In this document: positions 1-11,733 of the stretch, piece by piece
Position numbering within the stretch: the stretch's first letter is position 1
How the letters are laid out: every line of letters begins with the position of its first letter
DNA from: Amoebophrya sp. A120
Lineage: Eukaryota > Sar > Dinophyceae > Syndiniales > Amoebophryaceae
Assembly (NCBI GenBank): GCA_905178155.1
Contig: CAJINV010000005.1
Location: 1,700,438-1,764,437 of the forward strand
Length of the DNA stretch: 64,000 nt
Direction of reading: 5' to 3'
The notes under the pieces: generated by a model
Databases searched by the model: none
What the model was told of the DNA's origin: nothing
Seen by the model: the letters and a program-made list of their open reading frames with translations, nothing else
Position numbers and translations under genes: made by a program

Positions 1-3000
1 GTTCGTCATGATCTGCTGAAACAACCCAGGTTGCATGCGTTCGAGGATGTCGCGGAGGCTCGCCGCGCCACGCTTCCACTGTTTTTTCGTTTATTTTCAT
101 GTGAAAAAGACCTTCGAAGATCTTCATTTTTATCCGGGTCGTGACTGAGTAGAAGTCCTGCTAGCGTGGTCGCTTGTTGTGCATGTGTTTGCATAATATG
201 ACGTATACTTTGAATCGCATCTATGGGTCTACGTCAATCTCTATTACTTCTATTTGCTCAAAAAAATCATAAACTTGTCTCCATGATGTTGATACCACGA
301 AAATACTGGCCGCCAGCACGAAGTGCTTCTTCATCCGGACGTCGCTTTTCCTTGACATCAGTGCGGTTAGTGCAACCTTGAAAATGACGTCCACTGTGGA
401 GGAATACATTTCGAAGGGGAGGTACGCGAACACCGCACCGAGCAGGTCGAAGGCCATGCCCTCCGTTTTTCGGTTGTTCAAGGTTCCTTCGAACCTCTTC
501 AGAATCTCCCCCATGTTCTGCTGCAACAGCGCGCGGAAGTGCTCGTGCCGCGAGAGGTAGCTTTTCAGAAACCGAACCAAGGCGGGGATGTTCGGGTGCT
601 TCGTCCAAAACTCGAGATGCATCAAAGTTTGGAACAGCTGGGAGTACACGGGTTTCACCTGGAGTAGGTGGGGTTGTAAAAATAACATCGGGATAGTGGG
701 TCATAATTATTTTGGTGTTGACGGTGATGTTCATCCTGGCACATGGAAACCCTGTTCCTGTTCCCAACGCCACCAAAGCTTCAACCGTGCGGCGGTCTAG
801 GTCTTCATCAAGCGAAAAAAATAATTCAAAAAAAGTTGTAGTTAAAAACCGTATCGGGCAAAACATCAGAAACAGAATCCCACATCGTATAATTTGGTTT
901 TGCTTTTTACCTCCTTCGTCGAGTCCAGTAGCAATCCGAGCACCTGGAAGACGTACGGTAGGAAATCTTTCATCACCTCCCCCTGAAGGATGAACCCGCA
1001 CACCTTCAGCATCTGCCCCTCGACCTCGTCTAGCTTGCCCGTCGGTTGTGTATGCACCGCAACTACAACCATGTCTTTGTGTGTCCCCCGGGTCTGGAAA
1101 ATAATGAAAATGATCCTCATAATCAATCAATGCAAGGTTTAGGTTTGTCATGGTTTTTATGCTCCGCGCGTATAACAACAATTCTACTGAAGCGGTCTGT
1201 CACGTACAGTACCCAAAGGCCCCATCATGATGCCTCTGTCAAGCCCAAACGCACTTATAATGGAGATGCGAAACAGACAAACCCTGCCACAAGAAACTCA
1301 AAAATTTGTCATGCTTGTCCGTCAATTGCGGCGTGCGCGCGCTGCTCGTGGTCGTGGTCAACCAGCAGCACAATTTTCCAGATATTGACCCAGACTACAT
1401 GATGATAGTTGCGATGCATAATGTGCGACCTTGATGATGACCGCCACGCCCTCGAAGAGAAAGTGGGCGAACGACGGGTGTTTCGGATTTGCCGCAATTT
1501 GTTCCAGGAGCTGCGTCGACTTCTGCAGCATGGGCACCGCGATATCGCCGGCCGAGTGTTTGAGGAACAGAAAAATGCGGACGATGCACCGCATCAAATA
1601 CTCGTTCTGTTCGATTCCCCTTTTCTCCGTCAAGATGTTCACCATGGGCTCGAGCGCGGTTCTGAGCAAGGCGGACAGCTGCTGGGGCTGGAACTTCAGG
1701 TTCCCAACAATAGTTTGCGGTGTTTGCGTTTGGTTCGCCCCACCACTGCTCACGTTGCTGTTTGCCGTGCCCATTTCCCTCACCATGATGATCTTCTCGA
1801 TCGCGTGCGCGGCGCATCACGGTGCACAACTGTCCCTCACGACGGAGCCCCCTCATTTGTCATGCTTAACAGACTTCTGCGCTACCTAGCCCGGGCAGCA
1901 GGTTCGGGTTTAATTATAGGGAGACCTCCCTTTGGTTTTCATGCAAAATGTCCAACACGCGACCCTTTTCTTCTTGGCAGGGCGTGCATGGCAAGTTCAT
2001 CCCAAGGACACCCAAACGGTCTCCCTACAGTGGTCCGTGCGCATGCGCTTTATCATTAGCATTTTCTATTATGCTGCTCAACATCATGCCCGGCGTCGTC
2101 AAATGAGGGGGACATCAAGGGGGGCCAGTTGTGCAATTTCGTACGGCGTAGGTGTGAACCACGGCGGACTTGTGCGACACGTGGCGGACTATATCCGGTA
2201 ACACGGAGAGAAGCGACTCTGTGGAAAGCAACGATCGGAACTGGGTCACGTACTTCAAGCAGGCCGCGCGGAGCGGCGGGAAGTCGGACTCCGTGTCGAC
2301 ATTGGACTGCAGAATCGTCTTCACCTCCTGGTCAAAATACTGCTGGAAAGGAACCTGGGAGTGTGCGCGAAGGTAGTCAGTCGTGATGTAAATAAAGTCG
2401 TGGTGGGTGGTCCGTGTGGCGTTTTTACTTTTACTACATGTACTACACGAACTACACACTCACATTTTGACATTGCTTTGATGCACAATTATTAGGAGGA
2501 AAGAAGGCAACAAGATAAAATAGCGTGGCGAAGCACAAAATTTATTTCTTCGTATTTTGACCAATAGGTGAATACATACCTGTGCGTTGACCAGGGTGCA
2601 GCCTTGCTGCTTCGTCCCGCCCTTGATCGCCATTGCCATGACGACGTAGATGCAGGACTCCTTCGACAGACACCGCTCGGCGTTGGAGCCCGTTGCCGTC
2701 TGCGCACCGTTGTTCAACAGCTGGCGCACGTGCGTCATCAGGATGTTGGTCACGTTGGACTCCTGGAACCGCATCAGCGCTTTCACCAGCTCTATTGCCG
2801 TTTTCCGCCTCGTGTCCTGGTCCGCTTCCTCGATGTCGCGTTGGATGAAGCTGAGTAGGTAATTGAAATTTATGAAGATTCAGCACTCCACTTTTGTTGT
2901 AATTATGACGGCTGTCGATCAATGTCTTCGCTACAGCTACTCATTATATTTTCTTTGCTCGTGCGACCCGTTCGCATCTTCGTGGCGGTGGAACAATCAT

Positions 3001-6000
3001 CGATCTGATGCACCAAGCAAAAAATGAGGAAAGCAGGATGATGAAATCTTCCATGACTTGGAAAGACCCCCCCTCTCGCGTCGGAAACTCCCCTAGTTGG
3101 GGAACGAGAACCCACATGCTAGAATTTCGAGCGTTTCAAACATATTGAATCCAAAACGTCGCGCGGTGTTGCGAACCACAAAAATCAGGCACGGCCTACG
3201 CACGACATTGCAAGCACCTTGCAGGCAGTGTGGCAGAGCGTTCCTGTCGACGATGTGACGCGGGCAGTAACGTGCTGCAGTCAGAAGGCTCGCAATCGCA
3301 ATAAGTTTCCCGGAGTGCGATAGTTTTTATTCGGGTTCGCTGTTAATTCAGCGAGGCCTCGCTCCGGAAGAACGAGAAGTCGAGTAATTTCCTTTTTGAA
3401 ATTCTGGAGTGAGATTTTTCCAGGAGTGAATATTCACTGAGTTTTCACTTGGTTTCTCGTTCCAGAACGAGAAATCGAGTGAAAATTCAGTGAGTTTTCA
3501 CTTTTTGAAGGGATCACGATTTTTCCGGAATTGAAAAATCTTCTTAGCGAATTCTGACTCCGGGAAAACTTCGCTCCCGGAGAACGAGGCCCAGTTCCGG
3601 AACTCAAAATCGAGTGAAAATTCAGTGAATTTTCACTTTTTGAAAATTTTCACTTTGAGATCACGAATTCTCCGGTCACGAATTCTCCGAGAGTAACAAT
3701 TAAGCTCCGGGAAATTCGTGATCCCTTCAAAAAGTGAAAATTCACTGAATTTTCACTCGATTTCTCGTTGTGAAACGAGAAACCGCGGGAAAATTCAGCG
3801 CGTATTCACTTTCGGAAAAATTTCACTCCCGGAGCGAGGTTTTCCGGCAGTGCAAATTCGCTGAATTGATTCTCACTCCACATAAATTCGCGATCCCAAA
3901 GCGAGAGCTTTCAATAAGTGATAAGTCAGTGAATTTTCACTCGATTTCTCGCGCGGAACGAGGTCTCGAATTCTCAATTTTTGAAAAATGCCGGAGCTCG
4001 CTCCCCGTTCCTTCACTGCGTCCTGACATAAATGGAAACTCCAAGAATTCTTGCTGTGTTTCTCCTTCCGGAGCGAGAGACTCAGTGAGAATTCAAAGAG
4101 TCTCACTATTCGAAAAAATCCGGGATCTGCGTGCCTCGTTCCCGAACTAGGAGAGTTTCCGATGTCATTTTCTTTTAGAGGTTCCAAGTCATGAAATCTT
4201 CAAATTTTAATTTATCAAACAAGTACTCAAGCGGACTGTCTTCGAAGAGCTCCACATCGATCTGCCGCAATTTTATGTTCGGCAGCACTATCAAATGTAA
4301 AAATGTCTGGGTCTGGAAGATTTAGATTACAACTTGTCATGCTAAATCTGCAGCATGCAAAAATCTGTGTTACAGCATTACCAAAAGTCGCCCAATTTTG
4401 ACCAAGTCGGGAGGTAGTTTCTCATGCAGGATAGGCATTAGAAAGTTCTCGCAGAATCTGTCATGCTAGCTCCGGCATTCCAGACCTCATGGGTCATGGA
4501 AAAGCAGCATGACAAATCGCGCATTCTTCCAGACCCAGACATTTTTACATGATAAGCACGATCCTTTCGCAAATTTGCTGCAGAGCGTTCAAGTCGTTGA
4601 AGGGGGACGTCTATGCATTGCAAAAGTATCGCACGATCACTCGCGGCAATTGCAATACTGCAAGACAAATCTGAAATCTCTCTCCCAAACTAAAAAACTA
4701 CCAGCATGAAAAATAGGATAATTTGTCACACTGAGCATGCAAAAACATGATACAGACTAAGTACCAATAAAGACATCATACTTTTGCAATGCATAACGCC
4801 TCGCCCCAGTTCTGGCCGGCGGCGGAGGAGAGGAACTTTATGCCGCTCGCCACCACGTTGTCGTTCATCTTATCAAATGCAAATGCGACTGGGTCTGGAA
4901 AACAAAGCAGACACTCCATATCATGCTGTTTTATTTGCATCTGGACGCAGGCCTAAAATGCCTGCAGAAAGAGAGCATGACGCCGGACAGAGCTTTTATT
5001 CTTGTTCCATGCCTAGTTTGCAAGATGGAGACAAACACAAAAGCAAGCGTCTTCTTCTGACTACGAAACACGAAATCTTGTTCTTTGCTGTCCAAAAAGA
5101 ACTAGAATCCGGACCACAAGTTCAAGTGTGCTCCTGCTCCACCAGACCCACAGACCACTATTTGCAATGCATACATGTCGCTCTGGTCCAACTCTAAGAG
5201 CAACTGCCACACTGCCGCGGTTATGGATTGTAAAAATGTCTGGGTCTGGAAGGATCCGAACTTGTCATGCAGATCTTACATGGCCCGTGACGTCTGTGAT
5301 GTATTCCCTGGCATCTCAGATTTCCTGAGTGCTTCTTGATGCCTATTCCGCATGACAAATGGCCTCCCCGCGTAGCAGAAACTGGGCTCCTTTTGCTGGT
5401 CATGCAATACAGATTTTTCTAGAATCCAAAATTAGCATGACAAACTTGCACTCTTCCAGACCCAGACATTTTTACATTTGATAGCGGTCGCGGGCTTCAC
5501 GAACTGTTTCACCTCTTCCTGGTACTTGGTCACGTACAGCCCTATCAAATGCAAAAATGTCAGGGTCTGGAAGAATGCACGACTTGTCATGCATATTTCT
5601 CATGACCCATGATGCCTGTAATGCATGACCTAGCATCGCAGACTTCTGGAGGGCTTCCTGATGCACATTCCGCATGAGAAATGCCCTATCCGTGTAGCAC
5701 AAATTGTTGCTGGTCATGCAATACAATTTTTTTTGGAGTCCAAAAACAGCATGACAAGTTCCAACTCTTCCAGACCCAGACATTTTTGCAATCCATAAGC
5801 CCCATGTTGTCGCAAATCTGCGCCCGGAGCTTGTTACACCGTTCCAGGTCCGTTTGCAGGAGGAAGGGCGGGAAGTTGGACGTTTTCAGGAAGTAGAAGA
5901 AGCCCTCGTACCAGATGCTCATGTTGTCCTCGTACTGCTCCGGTAGATCGACCACGTTCAGCGAGAAAAAAATCGCGCAGCTCGCCACCAAGGACCGCAG

Positions 6001-7911
6001 CTCCATCTCTTGGTGCCCCGGTGGCGGTTTGTTCGACGCGGACGAACCGCCGCTCTGCATACTTCCACCGCCCAGAGAAGAAGCGCCAGCTGCTATCCTG
6101 AGTAAAAACGTACCCAGCTGCTGCACACCCAGCGTTGTCATGCAAATGATCTGCATGCCCAATAGAATGAGGTTTTGCATGTTGCACAACCGCATGAGCA
6201 GCACTTGTTCTTTCTCCCGCTGTCTCCTGGTACTTTGTCATGCATCATGCTCTAATCATGATAGGAAGCTGGATTTTTTGAGATGAGGGGGCTTCACTGC
6301 TAGTCAAACACCACTACACTTGGAGATGAGACCCAAAGAACTTGTCATGCGCAACGAACAGCCAAAACTTCTGCCTGGTTTGTGTTCTTGCAAGAGTCCC
6401 ATCTTGACTCTGGGTTGGCGCTGGGAACGTTTTTCCACAAGATAGAGCTCGTCGTGGCCGCCGTCCCAGCGGCCGCGGCTTGCTGCTGCGTCAGCACGGA
6501 ATTCAAGTTCGCGCAGCTCTCCTTAAACGCCTCCAAGTGCACGTCCGCGAAGTTGTCCACACAGTACTTCTATGCATTGCAAATGTGTCTGGGTCTGCGA
6601 GAAAGCCTGATTGGTCCTGCATATTCTGCATGACCCCTGATGCCTGTAGTGCACGGCATAGCATCACAGATTTTTAGAGGGCTTCCTGATGCTTATTCTG
6701 CATGAAAAATGCCATCTCCGTGTAGAACAAACTGCACTCCTCTTGCTGGTCATGCAATACAGATTTTTTACGAATCCGAAGACAGCATCACAAGTTACAA
6801 CCTTCCAGACCCAGACAATTTTGCATTTGATAACTTCACCGCCCGCATTAACTCGTTCGTCCGGAACTGCTCTTCAAACACTCGAAACACCGGCTCCAGG
6901 GCCTCGAGAATCACCGCCTTCTGGGTCGGGCACTCCTTCAGCGACTGTTTCATGTCGGGGAGCAAGTTGTCCCACTCAAACGGGAAGTCGCACTCCGCGA
7001 TCAGCTCCATGGCTGCGCACAGCTGTTTCTGCACCGCTTTCGGCGCGGACATCAGCAGCTTCACCAGATTTTGCTTGATCATCACCCGCTGCTGTTCGGG
7101 CACCCCGTTTTGGTACAACGGCCACTTCCGCTTCACGTAGTTCTTGAAAAAGATCCCGCCCGCCTGCGACACGGCGGACTCGGAGGCTATCAAGTGCAAA
7201 TATGTCTGGGTCTGGAAAAATGGCAGGTTTGTCATGCATATTTTGAATCACCCACGACGTCTGTGATGCATGCCCTAGCATCACAGATTCTGAGACGGCT
7301 TTGCGATGCTTCTACCGCATGAGAAATGCCCTCTCAGCGTAGAACATCAAACTGGAGTCTTCTTGCTGGTCTTGCAATACAAATTTTTTTAGGATCCAGA
7401 GACAGCATCACAGGTTTAGAACCTTCCAGACCCAGAGCCAGACATATTTGCAATCCATAGAGGCGGTGGGGTTCAAATTCGCGGACAGCTTGTGGAGGAC
7501 CTGGAGGAGGATGATCCCGAACCGGTCCTTATCAAATGTAAAAATGTCTGGGTCTGGAAGAATTCTAGATTTGTCATGCATATTTTCCATGACCCATGAC
7601 GTCTGTGATGCACGCCGTAGCATCACAGGCTTTTAGAAACCCTCCTGATGCCTATTCCGCATGAGAAATACCCTCTCCGCGTAACACAAACTGGACTCCT
7701 GTTGCTGGTCATGCAATACAGATTTTTTCGGAATTCAAAAACAGCATTACAAGTTCCGACCTTCCAGACCCAGACATTTTTACATTTGATAGTCCTGCTG
7801 TTCCAAGTGTGTCAGCTCGTTCTGCGCCTGTTTGATGTCGTGCACGTTCGTCCCGACCGTCCGGTGCAGCAGGGAGGCGAGCGCCTGCTCCTCTGCGTCG
7901 AGGGTGTTCAT
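1..7911 (-). CDS. CSE1: Exportin-2 (CSE1/CAS importin-alpha re-exporter), 3' end outside window
   Basis: Karyopherin-beta family HEAT-repeat protein that exports importin-alpha from the nucleus with Ran-GTP. Start ATG is at 7909-7911. Exons (flanking 5-mers included): 7792-7911, 7460-7529, 6833-7187, 6445-6570, 5798-6093, 5484-5542, 5174-5221, 4796-4870, 4555-4611, 4221-4288, 2580-2850, 2144-2354, 1421-1814, 911-1050, 296-658, 1-78. Eleven introns are introners; four are GT-AG (79-295, 659-910, 2355-2579, 2851-4220). After splicing, 892 residues are open and follow the family order: FFKNYVKRKW (importin-beta N-terminal domain), DLPEQYEDN, AQICDNMGLY, VVHTYAAHAIE, FLPYVFQVLGLLL, NIPALVRFL. The animal protein is about 970 residues, so roughly 80 residues lie beyond base 1. 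The junction around 6094-6444 is the least certain. Family assignment is from recalled motifs, not a search. Confidence 0.93.
1051..1420. mobile_element. Introner, family A (diverged)
   Basis: Intron of exportin-2. Ends TATGCACCGCAAC / GTTGCGATGCATA; internal GGGTCTGGAA and CCCAGAC remain from family A. Flanks TTGTG/ATGTG match at 4 of 5. Removal rejoins KVAH to PTGKLDE in frame. Confidence 0.85.
1815..2143. mobile_element. Introner, family F (diverged)
   Basis: Intron of exportin-2 with perfect CGGCG flanks. Starts CATCAC, then GTGCACAACT, with AGTTGTGC at the other end. Removal gives VVHTYAAHAIE, the conserved family string, which fixes the splice exactly. Internal segment near 1855-1905 recurs at 57461. 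Confidence 0.9.
2851..4220 (-). other. Long GT-AG intron of exportin-2 with palindromic repeat array
   Basis: Donor GTTTGA at 4220, acceptor CTACTCAG at 2851. Joining gives EYFFIQRDIEEADQDTRRK, in register with the family. About 3330-4140 is filled by an AT-rich repeat on the theme GAAAATTCAGTGAATTTTC; the rest, 2851-3330, shows nothing recognisable. Confidence 0.85.
3466..3770. repeat. Long inverted repeat inside exportin-2 intron
   Basis: Arms of about 64 bases at 3466-3529 and 3706-3770 are near-perfect reverse complements (AACGAGAAATCGAGTG at one end, AAGGGATCACGA near the loop side), separated by about 175 bases that contain another copy of the same theme. The RNA could form a long hairpin. 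Confidence 0.8.
4289..4554. mobile_element. Introner, family A
   Basis: In exportin-2. TIR core AAATGTCTGGGTCTGGAA with its complement at the other end; perfect AGCAC flanks. Confidence 0.93.
4612..4795. mobile_element. Introner, family B
   Basis: In exportin-2. Ends TATGCATTGCAAAAGTATCG / ACTTTTGCAATGCATA. Flanks ACGTC/ACGCC match at 4 of 5; frame restored (WGEASPFNDLNALQQICE). Confidence 0.9.
4871..5173. mobile_element. Introner, family A
   Basis: In exportin-2. Ends TATCAAATGCAAATG and ATTTGCAATGCATA; internal GGGTCTGGAA / CCAGACCCA. Flanks CATCT/CATGT, 4 of 5; frame restored. Confidence 0.88.
5222..5483. mobile_element. Introner, family A
   Basis: In exportin-2. Family A TIRs, perfect GCGGT flanks; removal gives PATAAVWQLLLELDQSD. 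Confidence 0.93.
5543..5797. mobile_element. Introner, family A
   Basis: In exportin-2. Family A TIRs, perfect AGCCC flanks; removal gives ICDNMGLYVTKYQEEV. Confidence 0.93.
6094..6444. mobile_element. Introner, family G (diverged)
   Basis: In exportin-2. Left GAGTAAAAACGTACCC, right complement partly decayed. Flanking 5-mers GCTGC and GAGCT do not match well, yet removing the element plus one 5-mer still keeps the frame of a low-complexity stretch. Confidence 0.75.
6571..6832. mobile_element. Introner, family A
   Basis: In exportin-2. Family A TIRs (TATGCATTGC left, GCATTTGATA right), perfect ACTTC flanks; removal gives RAVKYCVDNFADVH. Confidence 0.92.
7188..7459. mobile_element. Introner, family A
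   Basis: In exportin-2. Family A TIRs, perfect GAGGC flanks; removal gives NPTASESAVSQAGGIFFKN. Confidence 0.93.
7530..7791. mobile_element. Introner, family A
   Basis: First intron of exportin-2. Family A TIRs, perfect GTCCT flanks; removal gives LEQQDRFGIILLQVLHK. Confidence 0.93.
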
Positions 7912-9279
7912 TTTGATGCTTCTGGTCGTGGTTTTGCAGCTGCAGCTCCCGATGAAAACCACTGTATTTATTCTATGTTGTTACTTTTCCTTGATGGCTT
8001 CGGTCGCTACTTCGGAGAGGTCGTCGTACTGGTGATCGTAGTCGCGCGCGACAGGCAAAAGCTCTTCATTGTGTGCTTCTTGCTTCGTGTGAAAGGATTG
8101 AGGTCGATAGGTCGGTGTTGTGTCACAAAATCTAAATCTATATCTATTGTCGCTGGAGAAGATGAAGAACAATTCACAACTTACTAAGAAAGTAGCCATA
8201 AAGGAGTTTTGAATTTTGTCGCTGTTAGAAGATTTTAAAGTCGTTCTTGGTGCAAGAAAATAGAATCTTGACAAAAATAAAGCCAAGACCAAGCGCAGAA
8301 ATGAGATCATCGAAATGGTAGTGAGCAGGTAGAAAAATGCAGCCAAAATCATGAATCATTATCGGTTCTTAACGCTCGCGTTCTTGCGGCCAATTTTGAA
8401 TTGAACAACGGTCGAGGTCGTGAATCACGATTGTGAAGAGAAGACAACGATTTTTGAGTGTTTCCGTACGATCGATGAAAACTAGTTCAAAAAGCTTGAT
8501 CTTGTGTTCTACTATGCAGCAGGTACTCCTACAAGGAAAAAGCTCCTGGCTTTTGCTCATCACAAAGGGAAGAACCAGCATGAGCCTTGCCGCGGAGAAG
8601 GAGAACAACAAAAGTTAAACTCTATTTTCAGTACCTATTGCTTGAGAACCAAATTGCGCTGGAGTGCTTGTTACTCTCAGACTCAGAGGAAATTCGACAT
8701 CGACATCGAGGACTGCCTATGTAATAATTGCTGCTCGCCGTCTACGTTGTTGCTGTCACTTCTTTTCAATTTCAGTTTTCAACCAGCAGACATCAAAATC
8801 TTGTTTTCTGTTCTCTATGGCATATTCATGTTGTTGTTCGCGTTCTTCTTCTTTTCCTTTTGATTGAACTACGTTTTAAACAGAAACGATCTACAACGTG
8901 CAAAAGCGGATCCGATCCTTTTCGCCTGCTGTAACGTCATCAGTCAAAGTTGCGAGTGTCGTGCACTTACGCGGAAAAGGAATAAAGATGTTCGGAATGT
9001 AATTTACCTGTTAAAATTCCCTGAGTACCAGCGACCTTCTCCATCTGTTGCTCCACCAAGAGCATCTACTTACATTCTTCCCGCTTCTCCTCTCAGAACC
9101 CCGGTGAAGTTCCCCGCCCTTCGCCGCTTCCTGTTGTGCTGCCGAGCTTTTGGTGCAGGACAAGCTGCAAGTTTCCGCGGGGCCAGTGCTCCTGCTGCCT
9201 GTACTAGTAAGCAGTCCCAAAGGCTGTAATACAGGAACGGCAACACGACCGCAGCCACGGCATTTCTACAGTCTGCTGC
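7912..9279. other. Intergenic spacer
   Basis: Between the exportin-2 start and the RING gene stop. Mixed composition with T-rich and CT-rich runs (about 8700-8870). Reading frames are short and lack recognisable motifs. A hydrophobic frame on the minus strand near 9180-9250 might belong to the RING gene. No introner ends. Confidence 0.5.
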
Positions 9280-10468
9280 TCACACGACCGACTCGCACGG
9301 GATTTTCGCCGTCACCACCAGAAACCCGTTTTTTTCTTTCAGCTTGATGCTTTTTGGGTCCACTTGCACGCCCCACGAAAACTCCTTCTTGTTGTGAGAC
9401 TTCCACGACGTCGTCCCAGGTCTAGTATTGCTTCTAAGAGGCGATAAAGCTACTGGTTGTGCACCGCCTGCATCTACTGAGCTTGTTGATGTCCTTGTGC
9501 CTGTGGTCCCGCCAGCTGCACTCACAGGAGCGACAGAAGATGCTTCTTGTTCCGAGGTTGTGGTTGCGCAGCTGCTAGTAGTTCCGCTTTTTGCAGTTCC
9601 GCCTGGCGTGGTACTGCTCCACGACTTCTGCACTTGCAAATTTCTCGCGTTTGCGTCGATGGCGATGCTGCACGCCGCGACGGCTTTCCTGATCAAAAAT
9701 GCGATGCGATCGGCCCCGCGGTGTAGCACACCTAGAGTACAAGTACAGATTTGCTCTATCAGATTCATGATCATCCCGAAGGTAGCAGGAGAAAGCTCGT
9801 CACGATATGGTGCGTCATCGAAATCTCTACGCGAGCCTCCTCTGTGGTACCATCAACGGAGTACCGTATTGCGATACCTAGAGGTTGTTGTAATGTCGAT
9901 CAGTAATCGCTTCGAGCTAGAGGCCATGATGAGCCACGGGCGTGATTCATTTCTATCGCGTAATTCGCAACCATTACTAGTGCCTGCTGCGCTACTTCAG
10001 TCGCAGTCCTTAACGATAGTCACTCGGTGTCAGCCTCCGACAGCCAAAAAACACCACTATAGCACTCGCCGCAGACATAAAAGAAAAAGTATTTATACCG
10101 TCGCTCAAGCTCGCCCACCCGCTGACTTGAGCGCAGCATATTGGGCAAGCCGGCAGCACATATTTCCCGAGCGCTTCCACGCAGTCCTTACACAAGGGGC
10201 CGTGGTTGCAATTTTCCTTCCCCACAGAAAAGTTGTTGCACTGCGCGAAATAGTCCGCTTGCCGGCGCCTGTCAAAACACCTGCGGCAGGTTTGGGTGGA
10301 AACCGTGAGGACACCCTGGAGGAAAGAGGACGCGGAACTGGAGCTGGATGCCGCATGCTGCTGCGCCGCTTCTATAGCCCTAGACGAACTCATTGCTTCG
10401 TGCTCAAGGCTGCTCGAGGACGGATTTGTGCTAATATACAGCGAAGGTGGTGTACGGGCTGGAGCCAT
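9280..10468 (-). CDS. RING-finger protein, probable E3 ubiquitin ligase, 309 residues
   Basis: Two exons, 10099-10468 and 9280-9839, joined by a GT-AG intron (donor GTATAA, acceptor CAGAG); together they give 310 codons with the stop, so the model closes in frame. The ATG is at 10466-10468. Residues about 60-115 hold a C3HC4-type RING: CRRC, then CNH, CKDC and CPIC, with cysteine and histidine spacing as in zinc-binding RING domains. The first 45 residues are Ser/Ala-rich. After the RING come an acidic DFDDAPYRDE stretch, a predicted helix with many Ala and Ile, a Ser/Thr/Gly-rich linker and a short end resembling a beta-strand pair (SIKLKEKNGFLVVTAKIP). Known RING proteins mostly transfer ubiquitin, so that role is inferred. 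A hydrophobic stretch in another frame just beyond the stop (about 9180-9250) could be a further exon. No introner is present. Confidence 0.7.
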
Positions 10469-11733
10469 TTACTCTGTTTCTGGTATCTAAATCTACAGGA
10501 TCTACAGGCACAAATCTTATACTGCTGACAAATAATATTTTTTCTAATTCTGACCTGAAAGTAAAAGGGCTTGAAGACAACGGCGAATCGTTCTTGTCGT
10601 CCTGTGCTGATGATAATGATGTTACCGCCCAGTAGAGGGCTTCAAGTGTCCAGGCCGCGATCTAAACTATTCCTCCACAGCGTCTTCTTCTTCTTCAGGA
10701 CACCGACGTCCTGCTGTCTCCGCCAAGTCTACTGCGGCCGCGCTTTTTCAGCATGCAGAGTAGTAGTAAACGAAAAGGAAAAACATGCATTCAATGGACA
10801 ACTGAAACTCGAAACTATGGTGCGACTCATCCTAGGGCTAGGATCATGATCATGATGTCTTCAATGACGTGTATTTATTATAGTACTTATTATATTCATG
10901 TTGCAACTGCCATTACTAGAGACAAAGAGTGTGTTGCCAAGATGCGCACAAAATCATTCGGAGAAAGACTGATACTAAGAGCGCAACTTTCACCCCTACA
11001 CCACCAGACAACGTCGACTACAAAAGACTGGTCGATGATGTGGGACAAGAAAATACACTGCGCAACGCCTGTGCAGCTCTTGATGCTGGAAATATATCTC
11101 GAACGCGACCAGATATGAAGGTACCTGCTCTAGTACTGTCAGTGTCAGGCTGCAAATCCATTTCAATACTCATAGATCCTGTTGTTTTTCAGTACAATTC
11201 TAGCAACTTCATCTGGCTACTGGAATGTGGTCCTTGTCGAACTCATGCTTGTCTTTGATGCCAAGCATCCATAAAGCAATCGAAACGACTCTGAGTCGAA
11301 GGGTAAGTAGCAAGAACTTGTTCGCATTTCATCCGAGGTGAGCACCACGACCACGCCAGCGATGGTACAGATAAGAAGTCCCTCGCGGTGTCCTCCTGTA
11401 AGAAACTGATATGTTAAGCCGATGCAGCCACATGGGCTGGTGCAAAGTTCAAGAACAACGTATACTTAGCTTAAAAAAGTCGTGACAGAAGAAGTAGAGC
11501 AAGGGTGCGCATGTCGATCAAGTTTGAATTAATCAGTCTGAGTCTGCACACACGACAAGTACTAGAAGAACGCAAAGGATGAATGAGGCACGGGCTGCCT
11601 TGGTTTATTTTCGTCCGCTAGTATTAACTACACTGGTTTTTACATATCCGTTACAAAAATTACAGTGAATTACACGACGTGTAGTGGCGCCCGGCACAGG
11701 CACTAACTCTTCGCAAGAAACAAACCAGCCCGG
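10469..11733. other. Intergenic spacer
   Basis: Upstream of the RING gene and downstream of the ShKT/coiled-coil gene. I see no convincing reading frame, RNA gene or introner here. Confidence 0.5.

Noticed and set aside
1409-2059. Plus-strand frame of 216 codons
   Set aside because: It is the complement of exportin-2 exon 13 and an introner; the minus frame carries clear family motifs.
9428-10528. Plus-strand frame of 366 codons
   Set aside because: It lies opposite the RING-finger gene, whose two exons join exactly in frame and have zinc-binding spacing. The plus frame shows no domain.
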